From: Alphaproteobacteria bacterium
GTDB taxonomy: Bacteria > Pseudomonadota > Alphaproteobacteria > Sphingomonadales > Sphingomonadaceae
DNA length: 64,000 nt
Direction: 5' to 3'
Assembly (NCBI GenBank): GCA_005883305.1
Contig: VBAC01000001.1
Span: 1,240,001 to 1,304,000 of the forward strand
Below the pieces are notes generated by a model. The model saw only the letters and a list, made by a program, of their open reading frames with translations, was not told the origin of the DNA and did not search any database. The translations under genes were made by a program, and so were the position numbers. Positions 51,990 to 63,447 of the stretch are shown here, piece after piece (positions within the stretch are counted from its first letter, which is position 1; every line of letters starts with the position of its first letter).

Positions 51990-52023
51990 ACCCCTCCGTG
52001 GCGACACGGGGGGGGTTTTCTTT
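51990..52023 (+). terminator. Rho-independent terminator
   Basis: A stem cccctccgtg / cacggggggg with a short loop is followed by ttttcttt, ending the DUF2157-like gene. Confidence 0.8.
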
Positions 52024-52028
52024 GATTT

Positions 52029-52379
52029 TCAGCCGGATACGACCTTGAGCAGGCGCCGCTCGATCGGCGCGAGGACCGGGCCGAGGTCGCGGCCGCGCTT
52101 CAGCACTTGGCCCGCCTCGCCGATCAGCGCCCACATGCCCTGCCGGTCCTGAAGGGCGGGGCGCTTCTCGATCCGGCATTCGGGGCGCTCGGAGCTTCGG
52201 CGGAAGGCGCAGAAGGCGGCGGCGCCCGGCTCGAAGGCGATGGCATAGTCCTTCCACTGGCCGGCTGCGACCATCCGGCCGTAAAGGTCGACGATTCGCT
52301 TCAATTCGCCGCGGTCGAAACCGACCGTCTCTTCGCGCCCTCCCGAGCCCTGCTGCGGAAACGGGAGGACCGTGCCCAT
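52029..52379 (-). CDS. DUF2794 family protein
   Basis: The gene encodes 116 residues. VGFDRGELKRIVDLYGRMVAAGQWKDYAIAF with ECRIEKRPALQDRQGMWAL is the DUF2794 pattern, a small alphaproteobacterial family of unknown role. Its ATG overlaps the cysE stop by one base, so the two are translated together. Confidence 0.88.
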   Translation of the reverse strand: MGTVLPFPQQGSGGREETVGFDRGELKRIVDLYGRMVAAGQWKDYAIAFEPGAAAFCAFRRSSERPECRIEKRPALQDRQGMWALIGEAGQVLKRGRDLGPVLAPIERRLLKVVSG

Positions 52380-53095
52380 CAGGCGCCGCTCCGGTTGCTG
52401 ACCTTGCGTCCCTTGGACGCCCTCCCTTCGATGCCGCCCTGCGCGTCGATCAGCTCGGCGAGCCGGGCGCGCAGCTGCTCGACCTCGCACTGGAGGATCT
52501 CGAGCTTCTGAGTCGCCGGATCGAGAGTGTCGGTGCACGGCGTGCCGTAGGGCAGGAAGGCTTTCGAGCTCTGCTCCGCCATGACCAGGGTGGAGCGCGC
52601 CGGAATGCCGACCATCGTCGCTCCGGGCGGCACGTCCCTGGTCACCACCGCATTGGCGCCGATCCGGGCGCGCGCGCCGACATGGATCGGGCCGAGCACC
52701 TGAGCGCCCGAGCCGATGATGACTCCGTCGCCGATGGTCGGGTGGCGCTTGCCCGGCGTCCCGTCGGTCGGGTTGGTGCCGCCGAGCGTGACCTGCTGAT
52801 AGATGGTGACGTCGTCGCCGACCGTCGCGGTTTCGCCGATCACCACGAAGCCGTGATCGATGAAGAAATTGCGGCCGATCTCGGCGCCCGGATGGATGTC
52901 GATCGCGGTCAGCATCCGCGACCAGTGATTGACCAGCCGGGCGAGGAAGAACAGGCCGCCCTTGTAGAGCCAGTGCGCGATGCGGTGGTAGAGCAGCGCC
53001 CAGACGCCCGGATAGAGCAGGATTTCCCAGCGGGACCGAGGCGCGGGATCGCGCGCCTTGACCGAGTCCAGATAGGCCAGAAGGGCCGATGCCAT
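52379..53095 (-). CDS. cysE: Serine O-acetyltransferase
   Basis: The gene encodes 238 residues. The left-handed beta-helix region shows GAEIGRNFFIDHGFVVIGETATVGDDVTIYQQVTLGG, the hallmark of serine acetyltransferase (EpsC/CysE short type). It makes O-acetylserine for cysteine synthesis. The N-terminal domain has HRIAHWLYKGG, and the C-terminal tail is short and basic. Confidence 0.94.
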   Translation of the reverse strand: MASALLAYLDSVKARDPAPRSRWEILLYPGVWALLYHRIAHWLYKGGLFFLARLVNHWSRMLTAIDIHPGAEIGRNFFIDHGFVVIGETATVGDDVTIYQQVTLGGTNPTDGTPGKRHPTIGDGVIIGSGAQVLGPIHVGARARIGANAVVTRDVPPGATMVGIPARSTLVMAEQSSKAFLPYGTPCTDTLDPATQKLEILQCEVEQLRARLAELIDAQGGIEGRASKGRKVSNRSGA

Positions 53096-53147
53096 GGCCT
53101 AGAGATAGTCCGCTTCGGTTAACATTTCCAGAGCGCGCAGCGTGCCC

Positions 53148-54995
53148 TCAGGCGCGCCGGGTTTCGACCCAGCGGTTCACTTCCTGCTCGAGGATGGTGA
53201 GCGGCAAGGCTCCCTTGAGCAGGATCTGGTGGAATTCCTTGAGATCGAAGCGGCTGCCCAGCGCCTGCTGCGCGTTGGCGCGCACCCGGGTCCAAACGGT
53301 GTGGCCGACCTTGTAGCTGCACGCCTGCCCGGGAGCGACGCAATAGCGGTCGATCTCGCGCTGCGTGCGCGGTACCGGGAAGCCGGTCGTGCGGACCATG
53401 TAGTCGGTCGCCTGGGCTCGGCCCCAGCCCTTGTGGTGGATGCCGGTGTCGACCACGAGCCGCGCGGCGCGGAACAGCAGGGACTGAAGATAGCCGACCG
53501 TGCCGAGCGGATTGCCCTCATAGACTCCGAGCTCCTCGGCGAGCTGCTCGGAATAGAGCGCCCAGCCTTCGGTATAGGCGCCGAAGGGCGACAGCTTGAG
53601 CAGCATGGGCGTGTCGCGGCTTTCCTGCGCGAGGCTGATCTGGAGATGGTGCCCGGGCAGGCCCTCATGGTGGGTCAGCGTCGGCAGCCCGTATTTCGGC
53701 CAGTCGTGCGTGTCCTTGAGGTTGATGTAGTAGAGCGCCGGCCGCGAATGATCGAGCGGAGCGCTGTTGTAATAGCCGTTGGGCGCGCCGTCCTGGATGA
53801 ATGCGGGGACCCGCACGACCTGGAGCTCGGCCTGCGGCAGGGTGGCGAAGGCGCGCGGCAGCAGCGGGCGGATATGATCGAGCTGGCGGTTCAGATCGGC
53901 GAGGAGCGTCGCCCTGCCCTCGTCGGTGTTCGGATAGAGCTGGGCCGGATCGTTGCCGAGCGCGGTCAGGCGGGCGCCGGTGTCTCCGGCTGCGACTCCC
54001 TGGCGGTCGAGGATCGTATTGATCCGCCCGCTGATCTCCGCGACCTGGGCGAGGCCGAGCTGGTGCACTTCCTCCGGCGTGAGGTTGGTGGTGGTCGCGG
54101 CGCGGACAGCGGCCGCGTAATAGTCCTCCCCGTTCGGCAGGCGGCCGACGCCCGCGGCGTCGGTGGCCCGGCCGCGCAGCTCGGTGACAAGCGCGATCTG
54201 CCGGTCGAGCGCCGGGTAGACCTGGCCGGAGACGATCGCCTCGGCCCGGGTGGCATATTCGCCGCCCAGATGGGCCTGGCCCGCCTTGCGCGCCAGCGAG
54301 CTGACCAGCACGCTCTCCCCCGCCGGATGATCGCGCAGCGCGCGCAGCTGGGCGAGCGTCGTATCGAGCACGAAGGACGGGGCGAAGACGCCCTTCGCGG
54401 CGTCCTGGCGCTGCTTCTCGCTATTCTGGTCGAGGGCGGTGGCGAAGGCCGCGATTCGGGCCAGATAGGCCTCGCCGTCCGCGGCGTTGGCGAGCGGCTG
54501 GGCGCGATCGAGAAAGTCGGGGACGCCCTGATAGGCGCCGTCCTGCTGGCTGATCACGTAAGGCGAATAGCCGAAGCCGTTATTGCCGTAGTCGAACCGC
54601 TCCAACCCCTCGAGCGCGATGCCGTTGATCGCCCCGAGCGTGTCGTAGTGCAGCCGGCTGCGCTCCGAGAGACCGGCGCGCGGGATCGCATCCATCTCGC
54701 CCTTGAAGCGGCGGAAGGCGGCGAGATCGTGCGCGCGCGCGGCCGGCGAATAGTCGCCGAGCTTGCTGCGCAGCCCGGCGCGCGGACCGGTGTCGAGCCC
54801 GAGCTGGGTCGCGAACTCCGGATTGTTCTCCATGAAATATGCGAAGATGCGGTCCATCAGCGCCGAGAGCGCCGCATCGGAGGCGCCCGCGGGCGCGGTC
54901 GCCGCGCCTTGGGCCAGAAGCCCGGTCGGGAGACCGGCGAGCAATGCGATCGCCGAGGCCGCGCCGGCCGACGCGAGGAAATTTCGTCTATCCAT
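53148..54995 (-). CDS. DUF885 family exported hydrolase
   Basis: The gene encodes 615 residues. A twin-arginine signal (MDRRNFLASAGAASAIALLAG) indicates Tat export. The C-terminal half has the zinc-metallopeptidase-like THHEGLPGHHLQ and FGAYTEGWALYSEQLAEELG, which define DUF885. Some relatives are reported peptidases, but the substrate is unknown. Length matches the family. The gene is divergent from the DUF202 gene. Confidence 0.9.
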   Translation of the reverse strand: MDRRNFLASAGAASAIALLAGLPTGLLAQGAATAPAGASDAALSALMDRIFAYFMENNPEFATQLGLDTGPRAGLRSKLGDYSPAARAHDLAAFRRFKGEMDAIPRAGLSERSRLHYDTLGAINGIALEGLERFDYGNNGFGYSPYVISQQDGAYQGVPDFLDRAQPLANAADGEAYLARIAAFATALDQNSEKQRQDAAKGVFAPSFVLDTTLAQLRALRDHPAGESVLVSSLARKAGQAHLGGEYATRAEAIVSGQVYPALDRQIALVTELRGRATDAAGVGRLPNGEDYYAAAVRAATTTNLTPEEVHQLGLAQVAEISGRINTILDRQGVAAGDTGARLTALGNDPAQLYPNTDEGRATLLADLNRQLDHIRPLLPRAFATLPQAELQVVRVPAFIQDGAPNGYYNSAPLDHSRPALYYINLKDTHDWPKYGLPTLTHHEGLPGHHLQISLAQESRDTPMLLKLSPFGAYTEGWALYSEQLAEELGVYEGNPLGTVGYLQSLLFRAARLVVDTGIHHKGWGRAQATDYMVRTTGFPVPRTQREIDRYCVAPGQACSYKVGHTVWTRVRANAQQALGSRFDLKEFHQILLKGALPLTILEQEVNRWVETRRA

Positions 54996-55149
54996 GAGTG
55001 CCAATCCCGCCAGGAGTGAGTCGTTTGAGACCCTACCGTTCCAGCCGCGCACCGGCTTGGCAAGGGGCGAGGCGATCAAGGGGGAATCGGAAGCGGCCGC
55101 CGGGGTTTGGCCCGATGGTCGCCGCGCCACCACTCCTGACAATGAAGCG

Positions 55150-55524
55150 ATGAGCCGTCCGCCGGCATTGCCCAACGACCTCGCCGCAGTGCGGACGATC
55201 CTGGCCGCCGACCGCACGCTGATGGCCTGGATCCGCACGTCGCTGGCGATGCTCGGCTTCGGCTTCGCGATCTACAAGTTCCTCGATGGAATGGTCCTGG
55301 AAGGCATTCTCGAGCGGACGCAAAGCCCGCGCCGGGTCGCGCTCGTCCTCTGCGCGATGGGAATCGCGTCCATCCTGTTCGGCACAATCAGTTATTGGAT
55401 GACGTTGCGCGACGTCAGCCGCGTGGAGCCCTTCCGGCTCATCCGGCTCGTTCTGATCATGGCCCTGATAATGTCGGCGGCGAGCCTTCTGATCTTCGCC
55501 GGAATCCTTGAGCGGCTCGTCTGA
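55150..55524 (+). CDS. DUF202 family membrane protein
   Basis: The gene encodes 124 residues. LAADRTLMAWIRTSLAMLGFGFAIYKFL at the N-terminal part is the DUF202 signature, with two more hydrophobic helices later (VALVLCAMGIASILFGTISYW and LVLIMALIMSAASLLIFAGIL). The family is found in bacteria and fungi and has no established function. Confidence 0.9.
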   Translation: MSRPPALPNDLAAVRTILAADRTLMAWIRTSLAMLGFGFAIYKFLDGMVLEGILERTQSPRRVALVLCAMGIASILFGTISYWMTLRDVSRVEPFRLIRLVLIMALIMSAASLLIFAGILERLV

Positions 55525-55623
55525 CGGCATCCGGGCGGCAGCATGCCCCTCTCAGGTCTATTCCCGAGTGTGCCCTAGGGATTCGGCTGATAGCCCGACT
55601 CGGTGAGAATAGGGGAAGGCAAG

Positions 55624-56454
55624 ATGCACGGAGTGATCATCAGGCTGTTCGGCACCGCCGCGTTCGGGGTCGCGATCTTCGCCGCTTCGCCGGCCGGCGC
55701 GCAGGCGCTCCAGGACCGGTTCTGGCTCCAGGCCTCGGCTTATTATCCGAAAATCGATACCGATGTGAGGCTCGCCCCGGCGTCGAATCCGGACGGCGGC
55801 ACCGAGATCGACCTCGAAGGCGATTTCGGGCTCGACGACCGCGAGATCCTGCCCGCGATCAACGCCGGCGCCCGGATCGGGGGCCGTTTCTCGATCATCG
55901 CCGATTATTACCGGCTGGATCGCAATACGACGGCCACGATCAACCGCGCGATCACCGTCGAGAATGTGACTTATCCGGTCAACGCGTCGGTCACCGCGGG
56001 CTTCGGCTCGGACGTCTATCGGTTGAGCATCGGCTACGCCTTCCTCAGGCGCGACAATGCGGAGCTCGGCGCCTCGATCGGGCTTCACGCGACCGATTTC
56101 TCGATCAGCCTTCAGGGCCAGGGCACGGTCGGGACGGCGCCGATATCGAACCAGGTCCGCCGCCACGACTTCCTCGCGCCGATGCCGACGATCGGGCTAT
56201 TCGGCACTTGGGAGATCGCGCCGCGGCTGACGCTCGGGGGACGGATCGACTGGCTGTCGCTCGGGCTCGGCGACTATGACGGGCGGCTGTTCAACACCCA
56301 GGCGAGCCTGTCCTACCGCTTCGCCCGCAATTTCGGCGCCGGTATCATGTTCCGCTACGTCGATTATCGCGTAGACGTGGAGAAGCCGAACTATAATGGC
56401 CGCTTCACTTACTCCTTCGCCGGGCCTGCGGCTTTCATCGAGGTAGGATTTTGA
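55624..56454 (+). CDS. Outer-membrane beta-barrel-like protein
   Basis: The gene encodes 276 residues. A signal peptide (ending SPAGAQA) is followed by alternating short beta strands (QDRFWLQASAYYPKIDTD, GGRFSIIADYYRLD, DVYRLSIGYAFLRR) and a C-terminal aromatic end (AAFIEVGF), as in small outer-membrane barrels. It is probably a porin-like or surface protein; the family is not recognised. GGGGAAGG precedes the ATG at 55624. Confidence 0.8.
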   Translation: MHGVIIRLFGTAAFGVAIFAASPAGAQALQDRFWLQASAYYPKIDTDVRLAPASNPDGGTEIDLEGDFGLDDREILPAINAGARIGGRFSIIADYYRLDRNTTATINRAITVENVTYPVNASVTAGFGSDVYRLSIGYAFLRRDNAELGASIGLHATDFSISLQGQGTVGTAPISNQVRRHDFLAPMPTIGLFGTWEIAPRLTLGGRIDWLSLGLGDYDGRLFNTQASLSYRFARNFGAGIMFRYVDYRVDVEKPNYNGRFTYSFAGPAAFIEVGF

Positions 56455-56480
56455 CCGCCGCCCATGTTGCGGCGCAATAA

Positions 56481-59056
<2,576 letters not shown>

Positions 59057-59093
59057 CCTTGCGCGCGGCCGCGCCTTCGCTCATTCTCGCCCG

Positions 59094-60107
59094 ATGACCG
59101 ATCTAGACGCCTTCATCGCCGGCCTGCCGAAAGCCGAGCTGCACATGCACATCGAGGGAAGCCTCGAACCCGAATTGATGTTCGCGCTTGCCGAACGCAA
59201 CGGGATCGAGATCCCGTTCGCCAGCGTCGAGGACCTGCGCGCGGCCTACAGCTTCTCGAACCTGCAGGACTTCCTCGACATCTACTATCAGGGCGCCGAC
59301 GTGCTTCGCACGGAAGAGGATTTCCGCGATCTCGCCGCCGCCTATTTCCAGCGCGCGGCGGCCGACAACGTGCGCCACGCCGAGATTTTCTTCGACCCCC
59401 AGACGCATACCGCGCGCGGAATTCCCTTCGACACCGTCGTGCGCGGGCTGCTGGCCGGAATGGCCGATGCGGAGGCGCGGCACGGCATCACCTCCAGGCT
59501 CATCCTCTGCTTCCTGAGGCATCTCGACGAGGCCGACGCCTTCGTCACGCTGGAGCAGGCCAGGCCCTGGCTCGGCCGGATCGCGGCGGTCGGCCTCGAT
59601 TCATCGGAGCTCGGCCATCCGCCGGAGAAGTTCGCGCGAGTCTTCGCCGCCGCCGCCGCGCTGGGCCTCAGGCGGGTCGCCCATGCCGGGGAGGAAGGGC
59701 CGCCGGACTATGTGCTTCAGGCGCTGGACGTGCTGGAGATCGACCGGCTCGACCACGGCAATCGAAGCCTCGAGGACGAGGCGCTCGTCGAGCGCCTCGC
59801 GGGCGAGCAAATGACGTTGACCGTCTGCCCGCTGTCGAACGTCAAATTGTGCAACGTCGCCTCGATCGACGCCCATCCGATCGACCGGATGCTCGCGCTC
59901 GGCCTTCGGGCGACGATCAACTCCGACGACCCTGCCTATTTCGGCGGCTACGTGAACGACAATTATCGCGCCGTCGCGCACGCGCGCGGGCTGACTCGGG
60001 ACGACCTCGCCACCCTCGCGCGCAACTCCTTCCTCGGCGCCTTTCTGGACGAAGAGTCGAAGGCGGCGCATATTGCCCGTCTCGACGCCTATGTCGCCGC
60101 GGCCTGA
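59094..60107 (+). CDS. Adenine deaminase of the adenosine-deaminase fold
   Basis: The gene encodes 337 residues. The metal-binding pattern is HMHIEG at the N-terminus, RVAHAGEEG and DRLDHGNRS in the middle, and SDDPAYFGG near the end. The loop GLDSSELGHPPEKF is the form typical of adenine deaminase (Aah1-like), whereas adenosine deaminases usually have GxDLAG-type residues there. I therefore call adenine deaminase, though adenosine deaminase is the common default annotation. It functions in purine salvage. Confidence 0.85.
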   Translation: MTDLDAFIAGLPKAELHMHIEGSLEPELMFALAERNGIEIPFASVEDLRAAYSFSNLQDFLDIYYQGADVLRTEEDFRDLAAAYFQRAAADNVRHAEIFFDPQTHTARGIPFDTVVRGLLAGMADAEARHGITSRLILCFLRHLDEADAFVTLEQARPWLGRIAAVGLDSSELGHPPEKFARVFAAAAALGLRRVAHAGEEGPPDYVLQALDVLEIDRLDHGNRSLEDEALVERLAGEQMTLTVCPLSNVKLCNVASIDAHPIDRMLALGLRATINSDDPAYFGGYVNDNYRAVAHARGLTRDDLATLARNSFLGAFLDEESKAAHIARLDAYVAAA

Positions 60108-60119
60108 GGGAAAGCGGAG

Positions 60120-60449
60120 ATGCGCCTGACCTACGCCATCAAATATGTCGCCGACATGGATAAGGCGGTCGCCTTTCATCGCGACATTCTCGGCCTGACG
60201 CTCAAATTCGCCTCGCCCTTCTGGAGCGAGTTCGACACCGGAGCGACGACGCTGGCGCTTCACGCGGCTTCGGCCGAGCACCCCGCCGGCGGCGTCCAGC
60301 TCGGCTTCGGCACCGACGACCTTGCCGGCTTCTACGCCACGCACGAGGCGAACGGAGTCACTTTCACCCAGGAGCCGACGCCGATGCACGGCCACACCAT
60401 CGCCCGCTTCCTCGACTGCGAGGGTGCCGAGACCAGCATCGGCGGGTGA
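60120..60449 (+). CDS. VOC superfamily protein (glyoxalase-like)
   Basis: The gene encodes 109 residues. The N-terminal half begins YAIKYVADMDKAVAFHRDILGLTLKF, the glyoxalase/bleomycin resistance/VOC fold. Metal-binding positions appear partly (the N-terminal acidic residue is absent). The function is unknown. It follows the adenine deaminase gene by 12 bases, so it is probably co-transcribed. Confidence 0.85.
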   Translation: MRLTYAIKYVADMDKAVAFHRDILGLTLKFASPFWSEFDTGATTLALHAASAEHPAGGVQLGFGTDDLAGFYATHEANGVTFTQEPTPMHGHTIARFLDCEGAETSIGG

Positions 60450-60454
60450 TTGTC

Positions 60455-60973
60455 CTAGAGCGCGGCGTGAACCGTCGCCGCGGCCTTCATTACCGCGGCG
60501 ATGCGCGCGGCGGACTGGATCGTCTCGGCCTTGACGTTGTGCTGGGTGAGCACGCGCTCGTGCGCGTCGATGCACATGCCGCAGCCGTTCTGCGCGCTGA
60601 CCGCCAGGCTGAACAGCTCGAAGTCGGCCTTGTCGATGCCCGGCGCGCCGATCACGTTCATGCGCAGCTTCGCCGGAAGGGTCTGGTAGACCGGGTTCGA
60701 GGCGAGGTGGAGAAAGCGGTAGTAGACGTTGTTCATCGCCATCACCGCCGCCGCGGCGCGCGCGGCGTTGGCATAAGCCTCGTCGAGCTTGCCCGCGATC
60801 TCGGCCTCGGTCGCGTCGATCAGCGGCTTGTAACCCGTGCCGTGAGCGCAGGCGAGGAGCAGGCCGTATTTGCGATCGTCGCCGAGAATCTGGTCGGAGA
60901 GCAGCGAGCCGACGTTGAGCCGGATGTCCTTCGCATAGTCCGGAAGCGTGTCGGCGAATTCCTTCAAAGCCAT
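60455..60973 (-). CDS. AhpD-like carboxymuconolactone decarboxylase-family protein
   Basis: The gene encodes 172 residues. The active site CGMCIDAHE is the AhpD-type CxxC with the adjacent His. AhpD reduces AhpC in some bacteria, notably Mycobacterium. The gene lies downstream of ahpC in the same orientation. This pairing fits the AhpC/AhpD system rather than AhpC/AhpF. The C-terminal proton-relay residues are conserved. Confidence 0.92.
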   Translation of the reverse strand: MALKEFADTLPDYAKDIRLNVGSLLSDQILGDDRKYGLLLACAHGTGYKPLIDATEAEIAGKLDEAYANAARAAAAVMAMNNVYYRFLHLASNPVYQTLPAKLRMNVIGAPGIDKADFELFSLAVSAQNGCGMCIDAHERVLTQHNVKAETIQSAARIAAVMKAAATVHAAL

Positions 60974-61070
60974 TGCGATCGTCCTTGTTCGTGAATGAAA
61001 AAGGGGCGCGGCGCCTTCAGGGCTGCCGCGCCCCTTCCGAGGTGTCAGGCGGTTCGGGGGCTTAGGGGGG

Positions 61071-61613
61071 TTAAGCCGCGGGCCTGAGCACCTCCTCGCC
61101 GGCCGACCAGTTGCAGGGGCACAACTCGTCGGTCTGCAGCGCATCGAGAACGCGCAGAGTCTCGGCCGGATTGCGGCCGACATTGAGGCCGTTGACCGTG
61201 ACATGCTGAATGATGTTGTCGGGATCGACGATGAACGTGGCGCGGAAAGCGACATGCTCGTTCCTGTCGAGGATGCCGAGAGCCTCGGCCAGCTTCGCGC
61301 CATTGTCGGCGATCCACGGGAAATCGGCAGCGGCCAGTTGCTCGTCCGACCGGCGCCAGGCGAAGTGGACGTGGGCGGTATCGGTCGAGGCGCCGATCAG
61401 CACCGCGTCGCGGTCGGCGAAGTCACGCGCGAGCTCGCCATAGCCGACGATCTCCGTCGGGCAGACGAAGGTGAAGTCCTTCGGCCAGTAGAACAGGATC
61501 TTCCACTTGCCGTTCGTCTCGGCGAGATCGATCGTCTCTCCCGAGGGAAGAGCGGACGTGCCCTGCTGGACCGGAAGAGTGAGGTCGGGAAGCTTGTCGC
61601 CAACGGTAAGCAT
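61071..61613 (-). CDS. ahpC: Alkyl hydroperoxide reductase AhpC (peroxiredoxin)
   Basis: The gene encodes 180 residues. The peroxidatic Cys lies in FTFVCPTEIVG and the resolving Cys in DELCPCNW near the C-terminus. The CPCNW variant with two neighbouring cysteines is the mycobacterial-type AhpC that pairs with AhpD. The start is ATG 61613, with AGGAG eleven bases upstream; ATG 61622 has the ribosome binding site too close. It is divergent from oxyR, which presumably controls it. Confidence 0.93.
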   Translation of the reverse strand: MLTVGDKLPDLTLPVQQGTSALPSGETIDLAETNGKWKILFYWPKDFTFVCPTEIVGYGELARDFADRDAVLIGASTDTAHVHFAWRRSDEQLAAADFPWIADNGAKLAEALGILDRNEHVAFRATFIVDPDNIIQHVTVNGLNVGRNPAETLRVLDALQTDELCPCNWSAGEEVLRPAA

Positions 61614-61622
61614 GGAACGCAT

Positions 61623-61726
61623 TTCTCCTGTTTTGTGCGCTGCGGTAAAAGCCTTGTGCAGCGCATATAGGGGCTGGCACTTATCGTTCCAATAGATTAA
61701 ATCGCTGTCTTTGATCGAGTAAGGCG
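61623..61726. promoter_or_regulatory. Divergent ahpC/oxyR control region
   Basis: These 104 bases separate the divergent ahpC and oxyR genes. The stretch from about 61676 (ggcacttatcgttccaatag) to 61710 is AT-rich with partly symmetrical ATAG/ATCG blocks, as expected for LysR-type binding. The exact OxyR site cannot be fixed by reading. Confidence 0.55.
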
Positions 61727-62626
61727 ATGAGCACCTATCTACCCACTCTGAAGCAGCTCCAGTATCTGGTCGCGCTGCGCGACCACGGCCATTTCGGCCG
61801 CGCCGCGGAGGCGTGCTTCGTCACCCAATCGACCCTTTCGGCCGGAATCAAGGAGCTCGAGTCGCTGATCGGCGTGATGCTCGTCGAGCGGACGCGGCGC
61901 GTGGTGCGCTTCACCCCGCTCGGCATCCGGGTGGCGGAAAAGGCGCAGCGGATCCTGCGCGAGACCGAGGATCTGGCGGACATGGTGCGCGCGGCCGGCG
62001 AGCCGCTCGCCGGCGAGCTCCGGATGGGCGTGATCCCGACCATCGCTCCGTTCCTGCTTCCGACCTTGCTTCCGCGACTGCGCGATCAATGGCCGGACCT
62101 CAAGCTCTACCTGCGCGAGGAGACCAGCCAGGCGGCCTGCGACGCGCTCCAGCGCGGCCAGCTCGATTGCGTGCTCCTCGCCCTCCCCTTCGCCTGCGGC
62201 GAGGTCGAGCGGGCTGAGTTGTTCGAGGACCGTTTCCTGATCGCCTTTCCGCCCGGCGCGGCCGATGGCTTGCCCGACGCGGTGCCGGCCTCGGCGATCG
62301 ACGAGACCAAGCTGCTGCTGCTCGAGGACGGCCACTGCCTCAAGGACCATGCGCTTTCCGCCTGCAACCGGCCGGAGATGCGCGCCGAGGCGGCCATTCT
62401 CGGCACCTCGCTGCATACTTTGGTGCAGATGGTCGACAACGGCCTCGGCACGACGCTCGTCCCCCAAATGGCCGTCACCGCGGGCATTCTCGAGGGCACC
62501 CGGATCGTCGCCCGCCGCCTCGACGCCGACCACCCGTCCCGCCGCATAGCCCTCGTCTGGCGCAAGGGCAGCCCGCGCGAGAAGGAGTTTCGCCTGCTGG
62601 CCGACGCATTGAAGGCGGCGGCCTAG
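61727..62626 (+). CDS. oxyR: Hydrogen peroxide sensor OxyR (LysR family)
   Basis: The gene encodes 299 residues. The N-terminal helix-turn-helix is LRDHGHFGRAAEACFVTQSTLSAGIKELE. In the sensing domain, Cys appears in DGHCLKDHALSACN. The two cysteines are eleven residues apart, at the position of the redox-active pair of OxyR. Gene position, divergent from ahpC, supports the call. It senses hydrogen peroxide and activates ahpC and probably katG. Confidence 0.92.
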   Translation: MSTYLPTLKQLQYLVALRDHGHFGRAAEACFVTQSTLSAGIKELESLIGVMLVERTRRVVRFTPLGIRVAEKAQRILRETEDLADMVRAAGEPLAGELRMGVIPTIAPFLLPTLLPRLRDQWPDLKLYLREETSQAACDALQRGQLDCVLLALPFACGEVERAELFEDRFLIAFPPGAADGLPDAVPASAIDETKLLLLEDGHCLKDHALSACNRPEMRAEAAILGTSLHTLVQMVDNGLGTTLVPQMAVTAGILEGTRIVARRLDADHPSRRIALVWRKGSPREKEFRLLADALKAAA

Positions 62627-62635
62627 CTTATCCCC

Positions 62636-62667
62636 CCTCCCCCATGAAGCTGCGCTTCACAGGGAGG
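62636..62667. repeat. Short intergenic hairpin
   Basis: CCTCCC, TGAAGC, GCTTCA and GGGAGG form a stem of about 12 pairs around a three-base loop between the convergent oxyR and pgsA. No clear T-run follows it. It may act as a bidirectional terminator or be a short member of the palindromic repeat set. Confidence 0.6.
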
Positions 62668-62671
62668 AAAT

Positions 62672-63238
62672 CTAGTCCATGTGCTTCAGCCCGACCCTCA
62701 GATAGTCCCAGCCGGTGACCAGGGTCAGGGCGGCCGCGGCCCAGAGGCTGATCAGGCCGACGAGATGGACCCACGGCCATTGCGGCAGCGCGCCCGAGAG
62801 GATCAGCGCACCGAGCGACACCAGCTGGAAGGTCGTCTTCCACTTGGCGAGCTGGCTGACCGGCACCGAGACGCGAAGGGTGGCGAGGAACTCGCGCAGG
62901 CCCGAGACGATGATTTCCCGCAAGAGGATGACGAGCGCGGGAATGAGGTGCCATTCGGCGATGACCGGAGTCCCGTCGAGCGGCGGCCGGGCCACGAGGA
63001 GGACGATCACCGAGGCGACCATGATCTTGTCCGCGATCGGATCGAGAAACTGGCCGAGCCGCGACACCGTCCCCTGGGCGCGGGCGAGGTAGCCGTCGAG
63101 ATAATCGGTGATTCCGACCAGGCAGTAGAGCACGAAGGTCACCGCATAATCCCACCCGCCCGGTCTCCACAGCAGGAAGACGAGGATGGGCACGGCGAGG
63201 ATGCGCGAGAGCGTCAGCAGGTTGGGCAGCGTCAACAT
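62672..63238 (-). CDS. pgsA: CDP-diacylglycerol--glycerol-3-phosphate 3-phosphatidyltransferase
   Basis: The gene encodes 188 residues with several hydrophobic helices. The CDP-alcohol phosphotransferase motif is DYLDGYLARAQGTVSRLGQFLDPIADK (D-x2-DG-x2-AR-x8-G-x3-D-x3-D pattern). It makes phosphatidylglycerol phosphate in the inner membrane. The position upstream of the phospholipid transporter/acyltransferase gene is consistent. Confidence 0.95.
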   Translation of the reverse strand: MLTLPNLLTLSRILAVPILVFLLWRPGGWDYAVTFVLYCLVGITDYLDGYLARAQGTVSRLGQFLDPIADKIMVASVIVLLVARPPLDGTPVIAEWHLIPALVILLREIIVSGLREFLATLRVSVPVSQLAKWKTTFQLVSLGALILSGALPQWPWVHLVGLISLWAAAALTLVTGWDYLRVGLKHMD

Positions 63239-63447
63239 GCAAGGCCGGCCTTAGCCCCAATAGGGCAGGATTGGGAGCGCCTTGGCACGATTCGAACGGA
63301 CATAGCCGGTTTGCGGGGTCTTGTGCGGCTTCGCGGGCGCGGACTATGACCATCGCGCAAGGCCCGTTTTTGATAACGACACAAGGATGCCGATAAAGTG
63401 ATCACTGGCCTGGCGTCCGCCAAGGGACTTGCTCGCTTTCGTTCCCG

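Noticed and set aside
53142-55019. Plus-strand open frame of over 600 codons opposite the DUF885 gene
   Set aside because: The minus-strand gene has a Tat signal and the THHEGLPGHH motif. The plus-strand frame has an atypical composition and no domain.
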